Below are positions 25,420 through 34,513 of a stretch of DNA of 64,000 nt, piece after piece. This stretch comes from Salinicoccus luteus DSM 17002 (GTDB lineage: Bacteria; Bacillota; Bacilli; Staphylococcales; Salinicoccaceae): the NCBI RefSeq assembly GCF_000712035.1, contig NZ_JONV01000008.1, forward strand, positions 62,001-126,000. Reading direction: 5' to 3'. The position numbers were made by a program, and so were the translations under genes. A model generated the notes under the pieces. That model saw only the letters and a list, made by a program, of their open reading frames with translations. It ran no database searches and was not told where the DNA came from. The first letter of the stretch is position 1. Each line of letters opens with the position of its first letter.

Positions 25420-27183
25420 CTACTGCCCTACAGGCTCCAGGCCGAAGGCGGCCCCGTTGCGGCTGCTGTCGGCGACCCCTCTGAAGGTGCCGTTCTCCTG
25501 GTCGATCAGGATACTGTTGACGTTGCCGAGAGACTCGGGTGCGTCACCGAAGTTGTGGCCCATGCCGTTCAGCCGGTCGATGACATCACTCGGCACACCT
25601 TCCTCATAGGTGTAGTTCTCCATGCCGTTCGTGAAGATGCGTGGTTCTTCGACCGCCGCCTGCAGTTCCATTTCATATTCGAAGTTGTTGATGATGGTCT
25701 GCAGGACGGAAGTGATGATCGTCTGTCCGCCCGGTGATCCGACGGTCAACATCGGTTTGCCGTCATCGAAGACGATGGTCGGCGTCATACTGCTCAGCGG
25801 ACGCTTGTTCGGCTGGACTTCATTGGCACCGCCCGGTTCTGCATCGAAGTCCGTCAGTTCATTGTTCAGCATGAATCCATATTCAGGCACCATGATGCCT
25901 GAGCCGAATACCTGCTCGATCGTGGTCGTATAGGAAACGACATTGCCGTACTGGTCGGCGACACTGAAGTGTGTCGTCTGTCCGTCGACTTTATCCCCCG
26001 GCTGGTCGACGGAATCATAGTCCGCCATGCCGCCCTGGTAGTCGAACGGATTGCCCGGTTCCGGTTCTTCGATGACCGAATCGAGACTGATCAGGTTCCG
26101 TCTCTCTTCGAGGTAATCCGGGTGGAGAAGTCCTTCAATCGGTACTTCGACGAATTCAGGGTCCCCTGCATACTCACCACGGTCCGCATAGGACAGGTGC
26201 ATCGTCTCCGCCATCAGGTGGTATTTCTCCCAGGACTTTATGTCATATTGGGAAAGTTCGAAACCATCCAGTATGCCGAGCATCTGAAGGAGGAATACGC
26301 CGCCGGAGCTCGGTGGCGGCATCGTGGCGATGTCATAGCCTTTAAACTCTCCCCAGACCGGCTCGTCGACCGTCACATCATACTGCATCAGATCATCCTT
26401 CTCCATCGAACCGCCGAACTCCTGGACGGTATTCGCCAGCGCCTCGGCAATCTCACTGTTGTAGAAATAGTCGATGCCATTGTCGCTGATCAGCTGCAGT
26501 GTATGGGCAAGATCCTCCTGCATGAGGGTGTCCCCTTCGGCAAGCGGCTCGCCGTCAGTGAAGAATACTTCACTCGCTGCACTCTCCATCAGTTTCTCCT
26601 GGCTGTCCTCAATGGAGAATGCAAGGACATCATCGATCGGGAAGCCCTCACTTGCGAGATGGGTTGCCGGCTCGACCAGCTGCGGCATCGCCATGCTGCC
26701 CCACATCTGGTGCGCGGTATCCAGGCCTTTCAGTGTGCCCGGAACCCCCACGGAAGTCCCCTGCATGACACGCTCCTCAAAAGGAATCGGCTCTCCGTCA
26801 TCACCGAGGAACATATCCGGTGTGGCACCGGCCGGTGCCCGTTCCCGGCTGTTTACGATGGTCGTTTCACCCGTCGCCCCGTCATGGACGACCATGAAGC
26901 CACCGCCGCCCATGCCGGACATCATCGGCTCCACGACATTCAATGTAAACTGCATCGCGATTGCTGCGTCGATGGCGTTGCCATCCGACTCAAGAATATC
27001 CAGACCCACTTTGGAAGCGAGCGGGTGCGCTGAAACCACCATGCCGCCATTTGCTTCTGCAACGTTATTATCGGTACCATAATCCGCTTCATAGTCTGCT
27101 GCGAGGACGCCTTGGGATAGTGTCGCGACAATCATCAGCAACACGCCGAACATCAAACTGGAACGTACAAGAAACTGCTTCAT
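25420..27183 (-). CDS. ggt: Gamma-glutamyltransferase (glutathione hydrolase) precursor
   Basis: 587 residues from ATG 27183. Cleavable signal peptide to about residue 29 (LMFGVLLMIVATLSQGVLA then ADYE). N-terminal nucleophile hydrolase that self-cleaves before a threonine: the sequence DGQTTHFSVADQYGNVVSYTTT near residue 400 has the catalytic Thr. Other motifs: GMVVSAHPLASKVGLDILESDGNAIDAAIA, SGMGGGGFMVVHD, NSRERAPAGA, GSGIMVPEYGFMLNNELTDF, and VGSPGGQTIITSV. Cleaves gamma-glutamyl bonds of glutathione or poly-gamma-glutamate outside the cell. Paired with a possible glutathione-binding protein. AAGGGGTGG serves as ribosome site. Confidence 0.94.
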   Translation of the reverse strand: MKQFLVRSSLMFGVLLMIVATLSQGVLAADYEADYGTDNNVAEANGGMVVSAHPLASKVGLDILESDGNAIDAAIAMQFTLNVVEPMMSGMGGGGFMVVHDGATGETTIVNSRERAPAGATPDMFLGDDGEPIPFEERVMQGTSVGVPGTLKGLDTAHQMWGSMAMPQLVEPATHLASEGFPIDDVLAFSIEDSQEKLMESAASEVFFTDGEPLAEGDTLMQEDLAHTLQLISDNGIDYFYNSEIAEALANTVQEFGGSMEKDDLMQYDVTVDEPVWGEFKGYDIATMPPPSSGGVFLLQMLGILDGFELSQYDIKSWEKYHLMAETMHLSYADRGEYAGDPEFVEVPIEGLLHPDYLEERRNLISLDSVIEEPEPGNPFDYQGGMADYDSVDQPGDKVDGQTTHFSVADQYGNVVSYTTTIEQVFGSGIMVPEYGFMLNNELTDFDAEPGGANEVQPNKRPLSSMTPTIVFDDGKPMLTVGSPGGQTIITSVLQTIINNFEYEMELQAAVEEPRIFTNGMENYTYEEGVPSDVIDRLNGMGHNFGDAPESLGNVNSILIDQENGTFRGVADSSRNGAAFGLEPVGQ

Positions 27184-27473
27184 CACTCCACCCCTTAAAT
27201 TTTATTAATATGGTCCGGATATCCATGAATCGATATGCAGTCCATATTATGTAGTCGGGATTGGCGGATCAGTCCTGCTATGTTTGGGCGGGGAGTGGTA
27301 CATACAGTATTTGAATTTGTAATATTACAACTATTAAGTCAATCGTAGCAATATTTTCCATGTGCGTCAACGATGCATTATGGCAGGGTGACAGGGAAGC
27401 AGTATTCAGATCATAAAAATAAAGGTATTTGCAGGAAGAGGGAGGGTATAGAAAAAGAAAGGGAGTGAGGAGA

Positions 27474-28256
27474 ATGGAAGCATTGCAAAATGTACTGCAC
27501 GAGCGTACAGAAAAACTGAAGAAATCCTATACGGATTACGGGAACAATCCATATAATCCGAAGACGGCACATTCCCTGCGGGTGAGCTCGAGAAAAGTAC
27601 GGAGCCTGCTGAATTTCCTGAAGCATACTTTCAGTGAGGAGGAGTATCGCAAGCTCAATCACGAACTGAAGGATCTCGCACAAATATACGGACCTTTGAG
27701 GGAATTGGATGTATTGATTAAACTATGCAGTGACATTGCACTGCGTCAGCCGGAGTTGAGCGACCATTACAGGGATATGTTCAAATACCTCCATCAGGAA
27801 CGCGCCAGGGAGATGCGCCGGACATTCAACAAGACGAACATCCGCACTGCGGAGGCGGCGATTGACAGCGCCGATTCTGCCATTCATGAACTTTATTTCG
27901 AAATCGACGGCGACTGGGATGCGTATATCGGCAAACGGCTGAAGAAGCGTAGCCAGAAGCTTGCCGAGGACTATGAGAATGTCGACATGACCGATTATGA
28001 AGCGGTGCATGACATCCGTAAGCGTGCGAAGAAACTCAGATATGCCGCCCGCTACTTCGGTGGCCTGACTTCAAAGAAGCACAAGAAGATCATGAAACAG
28101 GCCAAGAAGATCCAGGATGAGTTCGGAGAAGTGACCGACGCCCGGATCAACCAGCATCTGCTTGATCAGCTGGCAGAAAAAGTGGAGGATGAGGATCTCG
28201 AGATGACCTTCCAGTACATGAGCCGGATCGAGGAGCAGAAGTTTATGGAAAAATAG
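27474..28256 (+). CDS. CHAD domain protein
   Basis: 260 residues from ATG 27474 (GTGAGGAG upstream). All-helical CHAD domain with the conserved basic and histidine residues: TAHSLRVSSRKVRSLLNFL near residues 35-53, the mid-domain EYRKLNHELKDLAQIYGPLRELDVL near 62-86, and VHDIRKRAKKLRYAARYFGG near 180, where the HxxRxxxKKxRY pattern is the family signature. CHAD domains bind inorganic polyphosphate (family knowledge), and often accompany CYTH phosphatases; none is adjacent. About 290 bases of AT-rich non-coding DNA lie upstream (27184-27473), with nothing else evident. Confidence 0.87.
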   Translation: MEALQNVLHERTEKLKKSYTDYGNNPYNPKTAHSLRVSSRKVRSLLNFLKHTFSEEEYRKLNHELKDLAQIYGPLRELDVLIKLCSDIALRQPELSDHYRDMFKYLHQERAREMRRTFNKTNIRTAEAAIDSADSAIHELYFEIDGDWDAYIGKRLKKRSQKLAEDYENVDMTDYEAVHDIRKRAKKLRYAARYFGGLTSKKHKKIMKQAKKIQDEFGEVTDARINQHLLDQLAEKVEDEDLEMTFQYMSRIEEQKFMEK

Positions 28257-28330
28257 GACATATCCATTCATTTTCTGTAATCCTAAAGAAGTGAAAGGTT
28301 GGATAAATAGGTATACACTTCGTGCAGGGC

Positions 28331-28444
28331 ATGGACATTATGGCTGCCCAAAGAAAGCCGGGAAGAACAGATGACAGTGCAACGGCCAGCATATCCAAGA
28401 ATATTCTTGAAAAGCTGGCCGCTGCTAGTGGCACTATCGATTGA
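28331..28444 (+). pseudogene. Possible 5' remnant of a TetR-type regulator gene
   Basis: A 37-codon frame contains AAQRKPGRTDDSATASISKN followed by ILEKLAAASGTID and a stop. The R-K-P-G-R...I-x-x-x-I-L pattern is how many TetR proteins begin before the first helix, after which this frame ends. No ribosome site is visible. If correct, it is a truncated regulator once controlling the adjacent hydrolase. Weak evidence; the rest of 28257-28465 shows nothing else. Confidence 0.3.
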
Positions 28445-28465
28445 TGCCGGCGCTCCAGCTGATGA

Positions 28466-29344
28466 TCATTCCCATCCTCCCGACGGATGCTCCAGGAACT
28501 TCACAACAGCTTCATCGATTTCTTCTGCATGTTTGCCGAGCCAAATCAGATGCCCCCATGACTCTGTCATAATCAGCCGGCTGTCCGGTATATTTTCATG
28601 AGCATGAATTGGATGATCAGTTGGGACAGAAGCGTCATTCCTACTATGGATGATCAGAGTGGGGCAGGAGATATTCTGCAAGTACTGCTCGGTGATCTGC
28701 CCCGTCTGTGACAGGTCGAGCAGGAATCCTTCTCCGGAAGTCTGTCTGGCATTCATCTCTCGGACGGCTTCTATATCCCCCTCAGCCATTTTAGCGGTGG
28801 CTGCTTTATACGAAAGTGTACTGAAAGAAGGGAACATCCGCCTATAGACGAAGGTGGGGAAGATATTGTTGAATGTCGACAGCAACTTCCAGGTGGCCTT
28901 TTCAACATGGGGACGGAATATTATTCTGGATATCCTGTATAGAGCATCGTCAGTTGCCAACCACTCTTTGGTGACGGCACTCTGGAGGATGAGTGTTTTT
29001 ACTCTATCGGGATATTTCGCTGCGAGGTGGATGCCGGATGGACCGCCGGCGGACACGGCGATGACATGCACCTTTTCAATCCTAAGATGATTCAGAAGGT
29101 CGATATAATGCGCACTTGCTTCAGCCAGAGAACCGCCGATCTCTTTGGAAGTCTTTCCATATCCCGGCCTCGATGGCAGGACGACAGTAAATCCCTTTTC
29201 CACGAGGGCGTCAAAGGAAAAAGTTTCATGGCAGTTGGAATGTCCGCCGTGGAGCAGAAGTACATGCTCCTGATTGGCACCCGCAATTGAATATTCAATG
29301 GAATGGCCACCGGAACTATAAATATCAACATGTCTTGTTTTCAT
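28466..29344 (-). CDS. Alpha/beta hydrolase
   Basis: 292 residues. The oxyanion motif LLLHGGHSNCHETFSFD is near residue 28, the nucleophile serine in VIAVSAGGPSGIHLA near 98 (a Ser flanked as A-V-S-A-G rather than the usual G-x-S-x-G), the acid in IIHSRNDASVPTDHP near 240, and the His in WGHLIWLG near 268. The cap domain lies between 130 and 215. Substrate unknown; similar enzymes hydrolyse esters or lactones. Monocistronic on the minus strand, with a possible TetR remnant just beyond its 3' end. Confidence 0.85.
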   Translation of the reverse strand: MKTRHVDIYSSGGHSIEYSIAGANQEHVLLLHGGHSNCHETFSFDALVEKGFTVVLPSRPGYGKTSKEIGGSLAEASAHYIDLLNHLRIEKVHVIAVSAGGPSGIHLAAKYPDRVKTLILQSAVTKEWLATDDALYRISRIIFRPHVEKATWKLLSTFNNIFPTFVYRRMFPSFSTLSYKAATAKMAEGDIEAVREMNARQTSGEGFLLDLSQTGQITEQYLQNISCPTLIIHSRNDASVPTDHPIHAHENIPDSRLIMTESWGHLIWLGKHAEEIDEAVVKFLEHPSGGWE

Positions 29345-29471
29345 AAAGCCCCTTCTTTCCGATTCTCAACATGACTTGCGGCTGTCATAAAGCGGCTACG
29401 ATACAGTATATAATTACATTATAATGTTAAAACAGAAGGTATCGTTTGTAAAATTTTAAGAGAAAAGCATC

Positions 29472-29690
29472 ATGTTAGGCTTTCCCTTCATAAATCGTAC
29501 AGGCTTTGCCATCTTCTCGATTTCGGCATTGTATTTCTCCATAAGTTGTGGTGTCATCATTTCTTTCGAACTGTACGAACTGATACTAGGGTTCCTGTTC
29601 TCATTACTCGCACTCGTAATGTTCTCCAAAGTCGGCTCACCCCCGACTCCGGACATGAGACATGAATTAAAAATGGCCAAAAGAGAATGA
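29472..29690 (+). CDS. Small membrane protein, hypothetical
   Basis: 72 residues with two hydrophobic segments (about 10-30 and 33-52) and a charged C-terminus ending KMAKRE. The only ribosome site is a weak AAGAGAAAAG. The stretch around it (29400-30440) is richer in AT than its neighbours. No family recognised; it may not be translated. Confidence 0.35.
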   Translation: MLGFPFINRTGFAIFSISALYFSISCGVIISFELYELILGFLFSLLALVMFSKVGSPPTPDMRHELKMAKRE

Positions 29691-29928
29691 TTAGTAAAAA
29701 GTAAATAGAAATTATAAGCCCCCTATGAAAGTGACCTCTTTTACAAGTACTCCTTTTCATAGAGAGCTCTTTTATGGATTGTTTATAAAGCAAAGGTATA
29801 ACTAAAATCCCTCATGAATGAAGGCCAAACTGATTTCTACAATATCCAGACAAATAAATATATTTTACAATATACATATATGGTATACTTTGTAAAAGTG
29901 GCTAATTTATTATAAGGAGGTAAACGGT

Positions 29929-30267
29929 ATGTCAAATTTACATATAAAGAGAGAAATGAGTACGAAGGATCTCACTATACTCAGTAGTGAGATGGATAAA
30001 ACACAAAAAAGTAAGGGTATAGCATTTATTTTATGGTTCTTCTTGGGCGGCTTTGGAGGTCATAGATTTTATATGGGGGATATCGGTTACGGCATAGCTC
30101 TGGCGGCAGCAACTATAATCGGCGGATTGTTAACACTTGGTTTGTCCCTATTTGTAACAGGGATTTGGGTATTGGTTGATGCCCTTTTCATCAGCGGGCG
30201 AGTGGATGCTATAAATGAGATGCAAGAAAGGGAGATCATTGCTAATTTGGGATTGGCAAGAGAATGA
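29929..30267 (+). CDS. TM2 domain protein
   Basis: 112 residues behind a strong AAGGAGG ribosome site. The TM2 domain is clear: KSKGIAFILWFFLGGFGGHR then FYMGDIGYGIA near residues 33-60, a short turn, and a second helix with GLSLFVTGIWVLVDALFISG near 75-95. The N-terminal 30 residues and C-terminal 18 residues are hydrophilic and probably cytoplasmic. TM2 proteins are widespread and mostly uncharacterised. Codon use is more AT-rich than the neighbours, which hints at acquisition. Own promoter with TATACT and a terminator. Confidence 0.88.
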   Translation: MSNLHIKREMSTKDLTILSSEMDKTQKSKGIAFILWFFLGGFGGHRFYMGDIGYGIALAAATIIGGLLTLGLSLFVTGIWVLVDALFISGRVDAINEMQEREIIANLGLARE

Positions 30268-30270
30268 GCA

Positions 30271-30311
30271 AAGTCTGACTATCTGGAGAGATTAGTCAGG
30301 CTTTATTTTTT
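30271..30311 (+). terminator. Terminator after the TM2 gene
   Basis: Stem between AAGTCTGACTA and TTAGTCAGGCTT, followed by TATTTTTTATT. Confidence 0.85.
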
Positions 30312-30441
30312 ATTCAATTGAGAGAACGATTTGTATTTCGCATGATATAACTTATAGTGGCTCTATAGGATCTACTATAACTATTACTTATTTAGTGCTG
30401 TTTAAATGATGACATATTTAACAGATAAGGAGGAAACATCT

Positions 30442-31176
30442 ATGTATAAAAGAATATTGATCACCGGCGTCAGCAGGCCGGGCGGCATCGGAAGCGAATT
30501 GGCCCGGAAGTTTGCGGAGTCCGGTTACGAGGTCTACGCGCACGGATCCACCAAATACGACGAAGCGATCGGCTATGATGATGCAGGCAAAAAGGGGTCA
30601 ATGGAAAAAATCACAAAGCTGAAGGATTCCGACCTCTCGACGAAGGAGGGGGTGGAAAAACTGCTTGCTGAACTTGGGAAGCACGGAACAGTCAGCCATA
30701 TGATACTCTGTCATGCATACAGTACAGAGTGCAAATTGGAGGATTGGACCTTCGACGAGATCAACAACCACCTGATGACGAATGTCACTTCGAGCATGCT
30801 GCTGATCCAGGCGTTCCGGAAGCACTTTGAAGACACTGAGGGATGCATCACCCTGTTCACCTCTGGCCAGGAGCTGGGTCCAATGACGGATGAAATCCCC
30901 TATGCCGTATCGAAGGCGGCAGTCGCCAATCTGGCGGTGCAGGTTTCCCACATCCTGGGCAGGATGGATGTCCGTGTCAACGCCGTGAACCCAGGTCCGA
31001 CGGATACAGGCTATATTGAAGATCCAAAACTCTACAGGGAGATTGAAAGTCGCTTCAACGCCAAGCGGTGGGGCACGCCTTCTGATGTCGCCAATCTCCT
31101 CCTGTTCCTCCACAGCAGGGAAGGTGCATGGATTACCGGACAGGTGATCAACAGCGAAGGCGGCTTCAGACGGTAG
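30442..31176 (+). CDS. Short-chain dehydrogenase/reductase
   Basis: 244 residues from ATG 30442, with AAGGAGGAAAC nine bases upstream. Rossmann motif ITGVSRPGGIGSELARKFAE near residue 6, an extended variant with RPG inserted in the glycine loop. Catalytic Ser in LFTSGQELG near 143 and YAVSK near 157; VNAVNPGPTDTGYI follows, and INSEGGF at the C-terminus. The NNAG motif is replaced by CHAY, unusual but seen in divergent members. Substrate unknown. Single gene. Confidence 0.85.
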   Translation: MYKRILITGVSRPGGIGSELARKFAESGYEVYAHGSTKYDEAIGYDDAGKKGSMEKITKLKDSDLSTKEGVEKLLAELGKHGTVSHMILCHAYSTECKLEDWTFDEINNHLMTNVTSSMLLIQAFRKHFEDTEGCITLFTSGQELGPMTDEIPYAVSKAAVANLAVQVSHILGRMDVRVNAVNPGPTDTGYIEDPKLYREIESRFNAKRWGTPSDVANLLLFLHSREGAWITGQVINSEGGFRR

Positions 31177-31199
31177 TGACGCCCAAATGATGGTTATTT

Positions 31200-31224
31200 C
31201 TTTAACTTCCATTCTATAGGGTAT
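31200..31224 (+). promoter_or_regulatory. SigB-like promoter of the SRPBCC gene
   Basis: CTTTAA, 13-base spacer, GGGTAT: 5/6 at -35 and a perfect -10 for SigB, 40 bases upstream of the start at 31264. Confidence 0.5.
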
Positions 31225-31263
31225 AGGTTATGTGTAATTATACCATTCGAAAGTAGGTCTAAA

Positions 31264-31758
31264 ATGGAAATCTTCTATCACAAGGATGCGGACAACGCTT
31301 ATCAGACGATACGGACGGAAATCGATGCGACGAGAGAGCAGGTGTTCAACTACATCGGAACGACAGAGGGCATTAGGCAGTGGTTCCCACAGCTGTCCTT
31401 CAGACAGGATGGAAACAACCACCAGCTGCTGTTCGATCTGGGGGATGGAGAGTATGAAGAGATGGATGTATTGCTCCATGAAGCACCGGAGCGGCTCAGG
31501 TTCACATGGGATATCGGGGAAGTGGATATGCAGCTGAAGTCTTCCGGCTATTATACAGAGCTTGTATTCGAAGAGAAACTGCCTTATGCGTTCGGACCCG
31601 TGGCTCAGGATTTCACAGGGTGGCAGTTCCAGGTTGAAAACATCAAGCATATTGCCGAAACTGGAGAGCCGCAGCCATCGGAGGATCATGACTTCAAGGC
31701 GGCGGAGGACAAAGTCGCAGAAGCATTGGAGCAGGCAGGGAATGGAGAAGAAGGGTAG
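31264..31758 (+). CDS. SRPBCC (AHSA1-like) lipid/ligand-binding fold protein
   Basis: 164 residues. The START/AHSA1 fold is recognisable from the N-terminal strand YQTIRTEIDATREQVFNYIGTTEGIRQWFPQL, the central sheet ending LRFTWDIGE, and the C-terminal helix with LPYAFGPVAQDFTGWQFQVENI, all typical of the bacterial homologues of Hsp90 ATPase activator 1. These proteins bind hydrophobic ligands; function unknown here. Starts with a GAAAGTAGG ribosome site. An acidic tail (residues 138-164) is extra. SigB-like promoter upstream, terminator downstream. Confidence 0.83.
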   Translation: MEIFYHKDADNAYQTIRTEIDATREQVFNYIGTTEGIRQWFPQLSFRQDGNNHQLLFDLGDGEYEEMDVLLHEAPERLRFTWDIGEVDMQLKSSGYYTELVFEEKLPYAFGPVAQDFTGWQFQVENIKHIAETGEPQPSEDHDFKAAEDKVAEALEQAGNGEEG

Positions 31759-31792
31759 AGAAATGAACTCTTGAGTAGAATCTACCCTCAGG

Positions 31793-31827
31793 AAACAGCC
31801 GTTCTATATAATGGCTGTTTTCTTTTT
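31793..31827 (+). terminator. Terminator after the SRPBCC gene
   Basis: AAACAGCC / GGCTGTTT stem with a 12-base AT-rich loop, followed by TTCTTTTTT. Confidence 0.85.
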
Positions 31828-31977
31828 TGAATACATATGTGGACATATCGGAGCCCCTCCGGGTAGAGGTGGAACAGTTCCAGTATAAGGTATTTTTAAA
31901 ACAATACATTACATTTACACCATTTTTATTTTATAATCAAAGGGAGTCATACATCATATTAAGGAGGAATCAGTCTT

Positions 31978-32202
31978 ATGGAAGAGTGGCTGCCCAGTTT
32001 GAAGACGGATACACCGCAGGAAGGATATGAGTTGGCAATCAAGTTGGCACGCAAAGGGGTTGCACTGACACAGCCGGATGCAGAGGTTAGGAAGAAGCTG
32101 AGAAGCATCTATGCAGAAAATGCAGACAGCCTGACGTTGGCCTCCCAGGTGATCGCCATCCACTATCAGACAGTTGCAGCGGCAAACGACTATTGGAAGT
32201 AG
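31978..32202 (+). CDS. Small soluble protein of unknown function
   Basis: 74 residues behind a strong AAGGAGG site ten bases upstream and followed by a good terminator, so it is very likely real. The sequence (EEWLPSLKTDTPQEGYELAI, KLARKGVALTQPDAEVRKKL, RSIYAENADSLTLASQVIAI) is predicted all-helical, without membrane segments or cysteines. I do not recognise the family. Stands alone between the SRPBCC and P-type ATPase genes. Confidence 0.72.
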   Translation: MEEWLPSLKTDTPQEGYELAIKLARKGVALTQPDAEVRKKLRSIYAENADSLTLASQVIAIHYQTVAAANDYWK

Positions 32203-32210
32203 CGCATCCG

Positions 32211-32235
32211 CCCTCCTTGTTTTAAGGAGGGTTTT
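32211..32235 (+). terminator. Terminator after the 74-residue protein gene
   Basis: Eight-base-pair stem CCCTCCTT / AAGGAGGG with a 5-base loop and four T. Confidence 0.85.
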
Positions 32236-32399
32236 CATTATGCGTTTTTCAAGCGATGCTGACATATCCAAGGTTATTTTGAATGCCCCTCCACTTATCC
32301 CAGATACTTGATGGCCGTCAATTTTTATTTCACGTGCTGCCTCTATAATTATAAGTAACAGGAAGCACGGATTTAAAAATAAAGGAAGAGGTGGCACTT

Positions 32400-34295
32400 A
32401 TGAGCAAGTGGTTCAACAGGCATTTAAACCAATTGATGTACATTTCAGGCGCATTGATTTCAATCGGCATAGTGGCCGGAATACTCGGCTACAGTGAAAT
32501 CACAAATATTACTTTCATCGTCGCAACAATCGCAGCAATCGGCCCGATCATCAACAAGGCATGGATGGCACTCACAATGAAGAGCTTCAGCATCGAACTC
32601 CTCATCACCATCGCAGTCATCGGGGCGATGTTCATCCAGGAATATACGGAGGCGGCAATCGTCACATTCCTGTTCCTGTTCGGGGCGTACCTCGAGAAGC
32701 GGACACTGAACAAGACGCGGAGCTCCATCCAGTCCCTCGTGGACATGGCACCGGCAACGGCAATAGTCATACGGAATGGCGAAGAGATGGAACTCGATGT
32801 GGACGAAGTGGAAGCGGGCGACCATGTCATCGTGCGGCCGGGCGGCAAAGTGCCGGTCGATGGCACAATTCTGAGCGGACAGGCCCACATCAACGAAGCA
32901 GCCATTACAGGAGAATCCAACCTGCGGTTCAAGGCAGAAGACGCGGAGGTCTTCAGCGGCAGTGTGCTGGACAGTGGATACATTGAACTGACAGCAACGA
33001 AAGTCGGAGAGGATACGACCTTCTCCAAAATCATAGAACTGGTCGAAGAGGCGCAGGAAAAGAAGAGTGGCACAGAGAAGTTCCTCAACACATTCGCACA
33101 ATACTATACGCCAGCCATCGTCGTACTCGCAATCGTCGTCTATTTCCTTACACGGAACCTGCACCTCGCCATCACGTTCCTCGTCATCGCGTGCCCGGGC
33201 GCACTCATCATCGGTGCACCGGTCGCCTATGTTGCAGGCATCGGCAACGGCGCGAAGAACGGCGCCCTCATCAAGGGCGGGGAAGTCATCGACAATTTCG
33301 CGAAAGTAGATACGGTTATCTTTGATAAGACCGGCACACTGACGGAAGGCAGGCCGACTGTCACGGACATCATAATTTTCGATGGGACGGAAGAAGAGTC
33401 CTTCCTGAGACAGGTCGCAAATGTTGAGATGGTCAGTGAGCATCACCTTGGGCAGACCATCGTCAAGGAAGCGAAATCGAAATCCATCCCTGTCGAAAAG
33501 AGCACTGTCGAAGACGCGGAAGCCATCAAGGGTAAAGGCGTAAGCGGCATATTCGAAGGTGCGGAATATATCATCGGCAACAAAAAGCTGATGGAAGACT
33601 ATAATATTGAGCTCAATAAGGATACTGAAGCAAAATATATCGGCCGGCAGAAGGCAGGCAACACCGCAATATTCGTCGCTCGGGACAACCGGATCGTCGG
33701 CATCGTCTCCATCATGGACAAGATCAGGCAGGATGCCTTCACTGCCATCCAGACACTCAGGGACAAGGGCGTCGGTTCACTCGTCATGCTGACGGGGGAC
33801 AACTACCACTCGGCGAAGAAGGTCAGCGACATCCTTGGACTGGACGGCTTCCACGCAGAACTCATGCCTGACGACAAGATGAAGTATATCGAAGATGAGA
33901 AGGAGCGCGGCCGTAAGGTGATGATGGTCGGCGACGGCATCAACGATGCGCCTGCACTTGCATTCGCAGACGTAGGAATCGCCATGGGACATGGCGGCAC
34001 GGACATCGCAATGGAAACTGCGGACGTCGTGCTCATGGGCTCCAGGATGGAACAGCTGGCACACGGGTTCACAATATCCAAAATGACCTACAGGGTCATG
34101 CTGCAGAACACAGCCATTGCACTGCTCACTGTTGGCCTCCTGCTTGGTGGCGTACTGTACGGCTATATCCATCTCGCCAGCGGCATGCTGATCCATGAAG
34201 TGAGCATCCTGCTCGTCATCCTGAACGCAATGCGGCTCAGAAAGATCAAGGAACGCCTACCGAAGGAAAAGAAATTGCAGGAACGCTACAGTTAG
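32400..34295 (+). CDS. P1B-type heavy-metal ATPase with CPG motif
   Basis: 631 residues from ATG 32400 (GGAAGAGGTGG upstream). Exporter of a transition metal. The actuator motif ITGESN is near residue 170, phosphorylation site FDKTGTLTEG near 310, MLTGDN near 463, and the hinge GDGINDAPAL near 517. The membrane metal site is CPGALIIGAPVA near 265 instead of the CPC or SPC of copper, zinc or cobalt pumps, and the usual HP pair is HH (VSEHHLGQ). There is no N-terminal metal-binding domain, which may be supplied in trans by the TCPSC protein encoded at 39246. Metal identity unknown. Confidence 0.9.
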   Translation: MSKWFNRHLNQLMYISGALISIGIVAGILGYSEITNITFIVATIAAIGPIINKAWMALTMKSFSIELLITIAVIGAMFIQEYTEAAIVTFLFLFGAYLEKRTLNKTRSSIQSLVDMAPATAIVIRNGEEMELDVDEVEAGDHVIVRPGGKVPVDGTILSGQAHINEAAITGESNLRFKAEDAEVFSGSVLDSGYIELTATKVGEDTTFSKIIELVEEAQEKKSGTEKFLNTFAQYYTPAIVVLAIVVYFLTRNLHLAITFLVIACPGALIIGAPVAYVAGIGNGAKNGALIKGGEVIDNFAKVDTVIFDKTGTLTEGRPTVTDIIIFDGTEEESFLRQVANVEMVSEHHLGQTIVKEAKSKSIPVEKSTVEDAEAIKGKGVSGIFEGAEYIIGNKKLMEDYNIELNKDTEAKYIGRQKAGNTAIFVARDNRIVGIVSIMDKIRQDAFTAIQTLRDKGVGSLVMLTGDNYHSAKKVSDILGLDGFHAELMPDDKMKYIEDEKERGRKVMMVGDGINDAPALAFADVGIAMGHGGTDIAMETADVVLMGSRMEQLAHGFTISKMTYRVMLQNTAIALLTVGLLLGGVLYGYIHLASGMLIHEVSILLVILNAMRLRKIKERLPKEKKLQERYS

Positions 34296-34310
34296 AATTG
34301 ATGGATTAAG

Positions 34311-34341
34311 AGCACTGTCCCAGAATTCCGGGGCAGTGTTC
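34311..34341 (+). terminator. Terminator of the P-type ATPase gene
   Basis: Stem AGCACTGtCCC / GGGGCAGTGTT with an 8-base loop; followed by a CTCC stretch with few T, so moderate strength. Confidence 0.65.
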
Positions 34342-34382
34342 TCCTGCGTTTTATAGTTGAAAAGGATAAGTTGGTGGAATAA

Positions 34383-34411
34383 AAAGAAACCGGACGGCAG
34401 GTCCAGTTTCT
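34383..34411 (-). repeat. Terminator repeat, copy 1 (degenerate)
   Basis: On the minus strand GAAACTGGAC...GTCCGGTTTC followed by TTTTT. The same CCGGAC/GTCCGG hairpin recurs at 36040 and 38104. Here one arm has mutated (GTCCAG). It lies just past the copZ-like tail copy ending at 34423. Confidence 0.6.
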
Positions 34412-34422
34412 AGTATTCATTC

Positions 34423-34505
34423 CTAGCTTGATTTGATGCTTTCGACTTCGTAGCCGAGTTTTTCGATGAATCCACTGATTTCAACAGGGCTGGTCTTGCT
34501 CCTGT
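34423..34505 (-). pseudogene. Displaced 3' end of a copZ-like gene, copy 1
   Basis: Translation on the minus strand gives SKTSPVEISGFIEKLGYEV then ESIKSS and TAG. This matches the last 25 residues of the intact metallochaperone at 39246 (NKISPDEIRGLIEKLGYEV, ESVKSS). No N-terminal CxxC part is present. The copy ends abruptly nine bases before the stop of the lipoprotein gene. About 70 of the 83 bases are the same as the intact gene by eye. Confidence 0.85.
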
Positions 34506-34513
34506 ATATGCAC

